18,518 bases of DNA, from assembly GCA_050694015.1 (NCBI GenBank), contig JBOGWY010000340.1:1-18518 (forward strand), written 5' to 3'. Source of the DNA: JBOGWY01 sp050694015. Lineage in GTDB: Bacteria; Actinomycetota; CADDZG01; WHSQ01. The position numbers and the translations under genes were made by a program. The notes beneath the pieces are model-generated. The model did not search any database, was not told the origin of the DNA, and saw nothing but the letters and a program-made list of their open reading frames with translations. Positions 5,164 through 11,362 of the stretch are shown here, in pieces. Numbering within the stretch: the first letter of the stretch is position 1; each line of letters opens with the position of its first letter.

Positions 5164-8100
5164 GGGCACTCCGGCTGTCGGGCTTCAAGTCCTTCGCCGA
5201 TCCCACCGCGCTCGAGTTCGAGCCCGGGGTCAACGTCATCGTCGGGCCCAACGGGTCCGGCAAATCGAACATCGCCGACGGCCTCTCCTGGGTGCTGGGC
5301 TCGCAGGCCCCGTCGAGCCTCCGTGGTGGCTCGATGGAGGACGTGATCTTCGCCGGGGCCGCCGGGCGCCCTCGTCTCGGCGTGGCAGAGGTGCAGCTGA
5401 CGCTCGACAACTCCTCCCGGGTCCTGCCGCTGGACCTCGCCGAGGTGACGATCGCCCGCTCCACCGACAGGGCCGGCAACTCCGAATACAGGATCAACGG
5501 CGCACCGTGCCGGCTGCTCGACATCACGGAGCTGCTCTCCGACACCGGCATCGGCCGCAGCATCCACACGGTCGTCGGGCAAGGTCAGCTCGACGCGGTC
5601 CTCCACGCTCGGCCCGAGGAACGCCGCGACTTCATCGAGGAGGCCGCTCAGATCGGCAAGTACCGGCGGCGCAAGGATCGGGCCGTCCGCAAGATCGAAC
5701 GCGTCGACGAGAACCTGATCCGGCTGAACGACGTGCTCGCCGAGCTGCGGCGCGCGATCAGACCGCTGAAGCGCCAGGCGTCGGCCGCGGCTATGTATTC
5801 AGAGCTCGTTGCGCGCCACCGCGAGCTGAAGCAACGACTGGCCGCGACCGAGGTCCAGCGACTGGCCGCAGAAACCGATCGCACCGATCCCGAGGAGGAG
5901 GAGCACCGCGTCAAACTGCTCGTCGACGAGCTCGCGAACGTGCGAGCACGCCTCGAGTCCGCCACCGGAGAGCGCGAACAACGCGCGAGTGCTGCGGAGC
6001 GCGCGGCACAGACGTCCAACGGGATAGCGCGCGCAGCGGATCGTCTCGGAGCCCTCGGGCGGCTGGCCGACGAGCGCGCGGCACGCATCGCGGCGCGACT
6101 GGCGGCGGAGACCGAGGAGGGATACCGCGAACGGATCCGCCTTCTCGAGAGTGAAGGCGAACGCTGGCGCGGCGAGTTGAACGGCCTGAGAACCTCCTCG
6201 GAGGAGGCGCTACGCCGTGCGGACTCGGCTTCGGAGCGCGAACAGGAAGCGAAGCGGACCGCGGACGACGCCGAGCACAAGCTGGCGCAGGTTCGCTCCG
6301 ACGAGACGGGTGCAGCCCAGGCTCTCGTGCGCGCCGAGGGTAGCGAGGCCGCGGGACGGGCGACGCTGGGCTCGATCGAAGCGCGCGTGAACGCCGCCGA
6401 AGAGCGCCGCCGCGTCATGGAGCACACGCTCACCGACGACGCTCGCAACATCACCACGACCGAACAGGACATCCAGCGGCTCGAAGCGGACATCTACGAG
6501 GCCACCGAGCGCGCGGCCGCCGCCGAAGCGCGGCTCGAAGAGGAGCAGAAGCGCGCGGAGGAACTGAAGTCGCGGCTCGGCGCGACCAAGTCCGATGTGG
6601 CGGCCGCCACCGCCCGGGTGCAGACGCTGCAGGAGATCGTCGAGATGTTCGAGGATCTTCCCGAGGTGCGTCGCCGTGTCGAGCCGCATCTGGTCACCGC
6701 TCGCAGCGCGGCATCGGTCGCGACGTCCGACGAGGCTCAGGCACAAGCGATCGTCGCCGAGGCCGAGGATCGCGTCGAAGGCGCGTGGAGAGAGGTCGGC
6801 CGGACCGACGAGGAGCTGCGCCGGCTCGATGCGCTCTGGTCGGGGGCCGCGGAGCGTCTCGCCGGGGCACGCCGCCAACAGGAATCCCGCGAGATCGAAC
6901 TCGCCGCGCTCGACGACGAGATCGCGCGTGCCCGCGACGCACTGGCCGCCGCCGAGCGCGCCGCGACCGAAGAGCGTGCCGTGTTGCCGGCGAGGCGCGC
7001 TGCTCTTGATGAGGCCAAGACGGCGCGCGAGGAAGCCGAACGGACGCTGGCGAGCGCGCGTGAGGAGTTGTCACAGGCCGCGAGCGCGCGATCCGCCGCG
7101 GCACTGGAGGCGCGCACCGCCGAGGAGCGTGCCCTGGCCGCGCAGCTGCGTCTCGAGGAGGCGGAAGCCGGTGTGGCCGATGCTCAGGACGCCCTGGCCG
7201 GACTCGAGGATCTGCGGGCGACGTTGCGGGCCGCGCAGGAGCGTGCCTCGCAGGTCGCCCACACCGCCAGGGTCGCGGCCGCTCGGGCCGAGGAGTGGGC
7301 GACTCAGGCTGCGGCGCGCGCCGAGAGCGCCCGCGCGGAAGCCCGGCGCAGCGAGGAGCGTCTGACCGCGATGCACGCACGGGAGCGCGAGCTCGCCGAG
7401 AACCTCGAAGAGCTGTCGCGCAAGCGCAACGAGGCCGAGGTACGGCGGGCACAGACGAGGGCTCGTACCGAGGCCCTCGGCGAACGCGCGATGGAGGAGT
7501 GGGGTCTGTCGGTCGACGCGCTCCTGGCTCTCGAAGCCTTGAACGCCGATGAAGAGGTCGCGGCACAAGAAGAGGTCGAGAAACTCGACCGCGACATGCG
7601 TCGTCTCGGCGCGGTCAACCCGAACGCAGCAGAGGAGTACTCGGAACTGGCCGAGCGCGAGAAGTTCCTCGAGAACCAGATCGAGGACCTGAACTCGTCC
7701 AAGCGCGACCTCATGAAGATCGTCCGCGAGGTCGACGACACGATCGTTGCCGTGTTCGCGCAGGCCTACGAGGACGTCGCGCGCGAGTTCGAAGACGTCT
7801 TCGGCCGCTTGTTCCCGGGCGGAAGCGGGCGTCTCAAGCTGACCGATCCCGACGACTTGCTGCACAGCGGCATCGAGGTCGAAGCGCGGCCCCCGGGCAA
7901 GAACGTCAAGAAGCTGTCGTTGCTGTCGGGTGGTGAACGGTCGCTCGTCGCACTCGCGTTCTTGTTCGCGATCTTCAGGTCACGCCCGTCACCCTTCTAC
8001 CTGCTCGACGAGGTCGAAGCCGCGCTCGACGACGTGAACCTGCAACGCTTCCTCGGCCTTATCGCGGAGCTCGAGGAGCGCGCGCAGGTCCTGGTCGTGA

Positions 8101-8210
8101 CGCACCAGAAACGCACGATGGAAGCGGCCGACGTCCTGTACGGCGTTTCGATGGCGAAGGACGGTGTCTCGCGCGTGGTCGCGAAGCGGATGGAAGATAT
8201 CCCAGTCTAG
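5154..8210 (+). CDS. smc: chromosome segregation ATPase SMC, short and apparently lacking a hinge domain
   Basis: SMC is the ATPase core of bacterial condensin, which with ScpA and ScpB (not in this window) extrudes DNA loops and organises the chromosome. The head is complete: Walker A GPNGSGKS at 31-38, Q-loop region VVGQGQLD at about 139-146, the EEAAQIGKYRRRK helix ending near 173, signature LSGGER at 924-929, Walker B FYLLDE ending at Asp952-Glu953, D-loop ALDD at 957-960, and a VVTHQKRTM switch. Between about 175 and 815 lies Ala/Glu/Arg-rich coiled coil. At 1018 residues it is some 130-180 shorter than usual, and at the coil midpoint (about 490-520) only a short segment, MFEDLPEVRRRVEPHL, stands where a hinge of about 150 residues is expected. 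The only start in this frame after the TGA at 5079 is the rare TTG at 5154, behind a hairpin and a duplicated start. ftsY follows, as is usual. Confidence 0.93.
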   Translation: MFVRALRLSGFKSFADPTALEFEPGVNVIVGPNGSGKSNIADGLSWVLGSQAPSSLRGGSMEDVIFAGAAGRPRLGVAEVQLTLDNSSRVLPLDLAEVTIARSTDRAGNSEYRINGAPCRLLDITELLSDTGIGRSIHTVVGQGQLDAVLHARPEERRDFIEEAAQIGKYRRRKDRAVRKIERVDENLIRLNDVLAELRRAIRPLKRQASAAAMYSELVARHRELKQRLAATEVQRLAAETDRTDPEEEEHRVKLLVDELANVRARLESATGEREQRASAAERAAQTSNGIARAADRLGALGRLADERAARIAARLAAETEEGYRERIRLLESEGERWRGELNGLRTSSEEALRRADSASEREQEAKRTADDAEHKLAQVRSDETGAAQALVRAEGSEAAGRATLGSIEARVNAAEERRRVMEHTLTDDARNITTTEQDIQRLEADIYEATERAAAAEARLEEEQKRAEELKSRLGATKSDVAAATARVQTLQEIVEMFEDLPEVRRRVEPHLVTARSAASVATSDEAQAQAIVAEAEDRVEGAWREVGRTDEELRRLDALWSGAAERLAGARRQQESREIELAALDDEIARARDALAAAERAATEERAVLPARRAALDEAKTAREEAERTLASAREELSQAASARSAAALEARTAEERALAAQLRLEEAEAGVADAQDALAGLEDLRATLRAAQERASQVAHTARVAAARAEEWATQAAARAESARAEARRSEERLTAMHARERELAENLEELSRKRNEAEVRRAQTRARTEALGERAMEEWGLSVDALLALEALNADEEVAAQEEVEKLDRDMRRLGAVNPNAAEEYSELAEREKFLENQIEDLNSSKRDLMKIVREVDDTIVAVFAQAYEDVAREFEDVFGRLFPGGSGRLKLTDPDDLLHSGIEVEARPPGKNVKKLSLLSGGERSLVALAFLFAIFRSRPSPFYLLDEVEAALDDVNLQRFLGLIAELEERAQVLVVTHQKRTMEAADVLYGVSMAKDGVSRVVAKRMEDIPV

Positions 8211-8255
8211 TAATAGACGCTCCGTTGCCGGCGTTCTCTTCGACGCGCGTACATA

Positions 8256-8267
8256 CCGGCATGCCGG
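8256..8267. repeat. perfect 12-base palindrome in the ftsY promoter
   Basis: CCGGCATGCCGG is fully self-complementary and ends one base before the -10 hexamer TAGCCT of ftsY, so it fills the promoter spacer. The same half-sites, CCGGCA and TGCCGG, recur with a 4-base spacer upstream of the mce genes (15514-15529). It may be an operator; chance is possible in high-GC DNA. Confidence 0.4.
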
Positions 8268-8268
8268 G

Positions 8269-8274
8269 TAGCCT
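8269..8274 (+). promoter_or_regulatory. -10 element of a leaderless promoter for ftsY
   Basis: TAGCCT is followed by exactly 7 bases and then the ATG at 8282, identical to the arrangement before the SepIVA-like gene. No Shine-Dalgarno sequence precedes that ATG. This also decides the ftsY start in favour of 8282. Confidence 0.6.
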
Positions 8275-8281
8275 GGGCGAC

Positions 8282-9403
8282 ATGCCCGAAGGGATAGTTC
8301 CCGAGCTGATCATCGTCGTTGTCCTGCTCGCGCTCGTCGCGGCAGCGTTCTTCCTCGCTCCGACACGCCGTCGCAAGGAGGAGGCACCTCCGAAGGAGAC
8401 GCCACCGATCGCGCCGCCGCGGCCGGAAGAGCAGGTCGCGGTCGACACGGCGCCCCCGGTGACGGAGGAGGCGGCGCCCACCGAGGTCGTGGCCCCCGAG
8501 GCTCCGGCCAAGCCGAGTCTGCGCGAGCGCCTCACCAAGAGTCGCAAGTTCCTCTCGGACCGTCTCGCCGACGCGTTCCGAGGCGCGCCCGACGACGAGA
8601 CGTGGGATGACATCGAAGCCGCGCTGATCCAGGCGGACATCGGAGTGGAGCTCGCAACGAGGATCACCGAAGACATGAAGGGCATGGCGCGCGAGCGCCG
8701 CGTGACGGATGCCACCGAGGTGCGCGCGTTGCTCGCCGACGAGCTGGTGTCGCTCTTCGATCGCGACCGTGACCGCGCTCTCTCATTCGGGCCGCAGCGA
8801 CCGACCGTGTGGCTCGTCGTCGGCGTCAACGGCACCGGCAAGACCACGACGATCGGCAAGCTCGCCCGCGACCTGAACGTGCACGGACGGTCGGTGGCTC
8901 TCGCGGCGGCCGACACGTTCCGGGCCGCGGCCGACGAGCAGCTCGGCATCTGGGCCGATCGTTCGGGAGCCGAGCTCGTCAAGCACCAACCCGGTGCCGA
9001 TCCCGGCGCGGTTGCCTACGACGCGCACGCCTTCGCGCGTGCTCGCAACATCGACGTGCTGATCGTGGATACCGCGGGACGTCTCCACACGAAGACGCCA
9101 CTGATGGACGAACTCGGGAAGGTGAAGCGCGTCATCGAGAAGGAAGGCCACGTCGAGGAGTCCCTCTTGGTGATCGACGCGACCGCCGGTCAGAACGGCC
9201 TTGTGCAGGCGCGTGAGTTCGCGGTAGCTGTGGGGGTTACCGGAGTCGTCCTGACGAAGCTCGACGGTACCGCTAAGGGCGGCATCGCGCTGGCGATCGA
9301 AGACACCCTAGGCATCCCGATCAAGCTGATCGGGGTCGGTGAATCCGTCGAGGATCTCGAACCCTTCGATCCGAAGACGTTCGTCGACGCGTTGCTCTCT
9401 TAA
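8282..9403 (+). CDS. ftsY: signal recognition particle receptor FtsY
   Basis: FtsY is the membrane receptor GTPase that docks SRP-ribosome complexes at the Sec translocon. The 373-residue protein opens with MPEGIVPELI and a membrane helix at about 8-25, followed by a Pro/Glu/Ala-rich acidic linker (about 32-78) and the NG domain: helical N domain from about 80, P-loop GVNGTGKT at 181-188, AADTFRAAADEQL at 209-221, DTAGR at 263-267, TKLDGTAKGG at 325-334 and GVGESVEDLEPFD near the end. ATG 8282 is preferred over an upstream ATG at 8225, because the latter would precede the TAGCCT promoter element and add 19 residues unlike the family. The N-terminal anchor helix is the actinobacterial form. 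It lies behind smc but has its own promoter. Confidence 0.95.
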   Translation: MPEGIVPELIIVVVLLALVAAAFFLAPTRRRKEEAPPKETPPIAPPRPEEQVAVDTAPPVTEEAAPTEVVAPEAPAKPSLRERLTKSRKFLSDRLADAFRGAPDDETWDDIEAALIQADIGVELATRITEDMKGMARERRVTDATEVRALLADELVSLFDRDRDRALSFGPQRPTVWLVVGVNGTGKTTTIGKLARDLNVHGRSVALAAADTFRAAADEQLGIWADRSGAELVKHQPGADPGAVAYDAHAFARARNIDVLIVDTAGRLHTKTPLMDELGKVKRVIEKEGHVEESLLVIDATAGQNGLVQAREFAVAVGVTGVVLTKLDGTAKGGIALAIEDTLGIPIKLIGVGESVEDLEPFDPKTFVDALLS

Positions 9404-9416
9404 GCGCGACCGCACG

Positions 9417-10319
9417 ATGAAGGTCGTCGTCGCAGGAGGAACCGGTTTCCTCGGGCGACACATCTCGCGTGCGCTCATGGACGGCGGGCATGAAGTCACC
9501 GTTCTGGGACGCGATCCGAACAAGGTCTCGCGTATCCCGCAGCTCGCCGGCGCGATCGCGACGCGAGGAGATGTCACCGACCCCGCGTCCTTGCGGGGGA
9601 CCCTCGAGGGAGCGGACGGTGTCGTCGTCGCGGTGCAGCTACCGAACTACCCCATAGAACAGCGTCGTAAAGGACTGACGTTCGACCGGTTCGATCGCGG
9701 CGGGACGGAGAACCTCCTTGCCGAGGCGAGGCGTTCCGGCGTGCAGAACTTCGTCTACCTCAGCGGCGCGGGCGTTCATCCCGAGAGCGACAAACCCTGG
9801 TACCGGGCGAAGGGTCGCGCCGAGGTGGCCATCAGGAAGAGCGGCATCACGCACACGATCCTGCGGCCCTCGTGGGCGTACGGACCCGAAGACAAGGCTC
9901 TTAACAAGTTCGTGTTCTTCGCGCGGGTCTCGCCCATAGTCCCGAAACCGGGCGTGAAGACCCAGCGCGTGCAGCCGGTCTACAGCGGCGACATCGCGCT
10001 CGCGGTGCAACGGATCTTCGAGCGCTCCGACGCGTGGGGCCGCACGTTGGAGATCGGCGGACCCCTGATGACGATGACCGAGATCGTGCACACGATGCTC
10101 GAAGTGATGGGTAAGAAGCGGCTCGTCGTTCCCGTGCCCGCACCGCTGCTGAAGGTCGCGACCGCGCCCCTGCTCATCCTTCCGACGCCTCCGATGAGCC
10201 CGGGTGGTATCGATTTCGCGGTACAGGAGGGTGTGGTGGACACGACCGAGATGGAACGCGTGCTCGGCGTTCATCCGATCGGCTTCCGCGAGGGCATCTC
10301 GCGTTACCTGGGGAGGTAG
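9417..10319 (+). CDS. atypical SDR / NAD(P)-binding protein, NDUFA9-like
   Basis: A 300-residue Rossmann-fold protein. The dinucleotide-binding motif GGTGFLG is at residues 7-13, right after the first strand (MKVVVAG). Other visible family features are the acidic DVTDPASLRGTLEGADGVV region, FVYLSGAGVHPESDKPWYRAKGRAEVAIRKSG with a Y-x-x-K pair in place of the classical Y-x-x-x-K, and TILRPSWAYGPEDKALN. This pattern fits the atypical SDR group that includes the complex I subunit NDUFA9 and related epimerase-like proteins; the substrate cannot be read from sequence. The start at 9417 is chosen because the Rossmann strand begins there; an in-frame ATG at 9339 would overlap ftsY by 65 bases and add a 26-residue basic stretch unlike the family. 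It lies 13 bases after ftsY and 2 bases before a run of small membrane proteins, so probably all form one operon. Confidence 0.85.
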   Translation: MKVVVAGGTGFLGRHISRALMDGGHEVTVLGRDPNKVSRIPQLAGAIATRGDVTDPASLRGTLEGADGVVVAVQLPNYPIEQRRKGLTFDRFDRGGTENLLAEARRSGVQNFVYLSGAGVHPESDKPWYRAKGRAEVAIRKSGITHTILRPSWAYGPEDKALNKFVFFARVSPIVPKPGVKTQRVQPVYSGDIALAVQRIFERSDAWGRTLEIGGPLMTMTEIVHTMLEVMGKKRLVVPVPAPLLKVATAPLLILPTPPMSPGGIDFAVQEGVVDTTEMERVLGVHPIGFREGISRYLGR

Positions 10320-10321
10320 GG

Positions 10322-10594
10322 ATGGGACGGGAAGGTCCCGAGCCGACCGCTCCGGAGAAGGCGCGCATGCCGCTGCGGGTCGCCGCGGTTGTGATCGGTT
10401 ACCTGATCTATCGGAACTTCGACGAGCCCCTGGCCGGTGGGATCTGTCTCGGCGTCGGGTTCATGTTTTCGGCGTGGGCGGTGATCGAACGTTTCACGAC
10501 GTGGCGTGGCGAGCGGCTCGACATGATGGTGTTCGCGCAAGGGCTGCTCGGCGCAGGTCTGTTGATTGCGGGCGGATACCTGGTGTTCGCATGA
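10322..10594 (+). CDS. small membrane protein 1 of 3
   Basis: I do not recognise this 90-residue protein. After a polar N-terminus (MGREGPEPTAPEKARMP) it has three hydrophobic segments, about 17-29 (LRVAAVVIGYLIY), 37-54 (LAGGICLGVGFMFSAWAV) and 69-89 (MVFAQGLLGAGLLIAGGYLVF), with a TTWRGERLD motif between the last two. The ATG has GGGAGG at 10311-10316, 5 bases upstream, and lies 2 bases after the SDR stop. Its stop overlaps the next start as ATGA. Order of segments and the WRG-[EK] motif resemble the two genes that follow, so the three may be diverged paralogues that work together. No catalytic motif is seen. Confidence 0.75.
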   Translation: MGREGPEPTAPEKARMPLRVAAVVIGYLIYRNFDEPLAGGICLGVGFMFSAWAVIERFTTWRGERLDMMVFAQGLLGAGLLIAGGYLVFA

Positions 10595-10959
10595 GCCCGC
10601 CACGGCGTCCACGCGCCAAGTTCCCGTGGGAGCGCGACACGGGCGATCGCGAGGCGATGTACAAGCGGCCGATCCCGTTCCACGAACGCGCCCGGCTGGG
10701 TCTCAAGGGAGCGATCGTCGTTGCGTCTTACTTCGTCATCAAGGAGATGACAAGGGATCGTCTCGAAGTCGGTGCGAAGATCCTGGTGGTGATCGGCATC
10801 GCACTCGTCCTGGTGGGGCTCATGGACGTTCTCTGGACGTGGCGCGGGAAGCTCGAGCATGTCTTCGTCGACGATCGCAGGTTGCAGTTCGCCGTGCACG
10901 CGGCGTGGATGGTGGCCGGCGCGGCGCTGGCGATCGGCGGAGCTGTGGCGCTCAGGTGA
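10591..10959 (+). CDS. small membrane protein 2 of 3
   Basis: An unrecognised 122-residue protein. A polar, basic N-terminus of about 38 residues (MSPPRRPRAKFPWERDTGDR) precedes three hydrophobic segments at about 39-50 (KGAIVVASYFVI), 62-82 (AKILVVIGIALVLVGLMDVLW) and 100-121 (QFAVHAAWMVAGAALAIGGAVAL). A WTWRGKLEHVFVDDRR loop lies between the last two and parallels TTWRGERLD in the preceding gene. The ATG overlaps the upstream stop (ATGA) and there is no clear Shine-Dalgarno sequence, so translation is probably coupled. The stop overlaps the next start as GTGA. The longer reading frame extending upstream in this frame runs through the SDR gene and the first membrane gene and is not credible. 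Confidence 0.75.
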   Translation: MSPPRRPRAKFPWERDTGDREAMYKRPIPFHERARLGLKGAIVVASYFVIKEMTRDRLEVGAKILVVIGIALVLVGLMDVLWTWRGKLEHVFVDDRRLQFAVHAAWMVAGAALAIGGAVALR

Positions 10960-11276
10960 GCCGGCCGAAACCCAGTTCGTCGAACAAGGAATGGGGCGTT
11001 CGCGGTCCGGGCCGCAAGCTGCGGACGTTTCTCCAGTTCGCCGTGTTCATCCCGGTGATCTGGGCCGTGAACGTGCGTCCAGGCGGTCTCGCCGTCGCCT
11101 TCTACCTCGGCTTCGGTGCCGCGCTGCTCGCGGTGATCGACGTGGTGATGTTGCTCCGCGGGGACCTCGACTACACGCACTTCCAGAGCCGCGACGTGTC
11201 GTTCAAGATCAACGCGGTCCTCTTCATGCTGGGGTTCGCCCTGCTCCTGGCGGGCCTTCTGGGTTACGCGCCGTAA
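10956..11276 (+). CDS. small membrane protein 3 of 3
   Basis: An unrecognised 106-residue protein starting at GTG (MSRPKPSSSNKEWGVRGPGR), whose first bases overlap the previous stop as GTGA. Hydrophobic segments lie at about 24-40 (RTFLQFAVFIPVIWAVN), 45-66 (LAVAFYLGFGAALLAVIDVVML) and 86-104 (INAVLFMLGFALLLAGLLG). The loop LLRGDLDYTHFQSRDVSFK occupies the place of the WRG-containing loops in the two preceding proteins. No Shine-Dalgarno sequence is seen, which fits coupled translation. It is the last gene of the ftsY-downstream group: its TAA is followed by a GC hairpin and then the ffh promoter. Function unknown; a small membrane complex made with its neighbours is only a guess. Confidence 0.72.
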   Translation: MSRPKPSSSNKEWGVRGPGRKLRTFLQFAVFIPVIWAVNVRPGGLAVAFYLGFGAALLAVIDVVMLLRGDLDYTHFQSRDVSFKINAVLFMLGFALLLAGLLGYAP

Positions 11277-11286
11277 CTAAATAGTC

Positions 11287-11307
11287 GGGGCGACCCGAGG
11301 CCGCCCC
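11287..11307 (+). terminator. possible GC-rich terminator hairpin after the membrane-protein genes
   Basis: GGGGCG (11287-11292) and CGCCCC (11302-11307) form a 6-bp all-GC stem with a 9-base loop, 10 bases after the stop at 11276. No T-run follows, so it is at best a weak or factor-dependent terminator. Confidence 0.4.
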
Positions 11308-11317
11308 TCGTGCTGCA

Positions 11318-11342
11318 GTACGACCGTCTCCGACGGTCGTAC
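11318..11342. repeat. perfect 11-bp inverted repeat over the expected -35 of ffh
   Basis: GTACGACCGTC (11318-11328) and GACGGTCGTAC (11332-11342) are exact inverted copies around a 3-base centre TCC. The centre, 11330, falls where the -35 hexamer would be for the -10 at 11348-11353. This is the typical geometry of a repressor operator. A hairpin for termination of the upstream operon is the alternative, but no T-run follows. Confidence 0.6.
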
Positions 11343-11347
11343 GGGAG

Positions 11348-11353
11348 TAACCT
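11348..11353 (+). promoter_or_regulatory. -10 element of an ffh promoter with little or no leader
   Basis: TAACCT lies 9 bases before ATG 11363, predicting a leader of about 0-3 bases. No Shine-Dalgarno sequence is present in the preceding CTGCCTCGC. It resembles the TAGCCT elements before sepIVA and ftsY. Confidence 0.5.
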
Positions 11354-11362
11354 CTGCCTCGC

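Larger units (their letters stand above)
5086..5189 (+). repeat. tandem imperfect duplication of the first 36 bases of smc
   Basis: Bases 5086-5121 and 5154-5189 match at 28 of 36 positions at an offset of 68 bases, with a 16-base identical block (GCTGTCGGGCTTCAAG at 5106 and 5174). The differences fall in six codons: the start codon, four synonymous changes, and one Lys-to-Arg change. A smaller direct repeat, AAGCTGTCG, occurs at 5104 and 5119 within the first copy. Confidence 0.9.

Noticed and set aside
5800..7560. Apparent internal repeats in smc
   Set aside because: The Ala/Glu/Arg-rich repetition is ordinary coiled-coil heptad sequence, not a DNA repeat array.
8225..8281. Upstream ATG for ftsY
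   Set aside because: It would place the start ahead of the TAGCCT promoter element and add 19 residues unlike FtsY; 8282 fits both the promoter and the membrane-anchor N-terminus.
9339..9416. Upstream ATG for the SDR-type gene
   Set aside because: It lies inside ftsY in another frame and adds an Arg/Ser-rich stretch before the Rossmann strand, which begins at the ATG at 9417.
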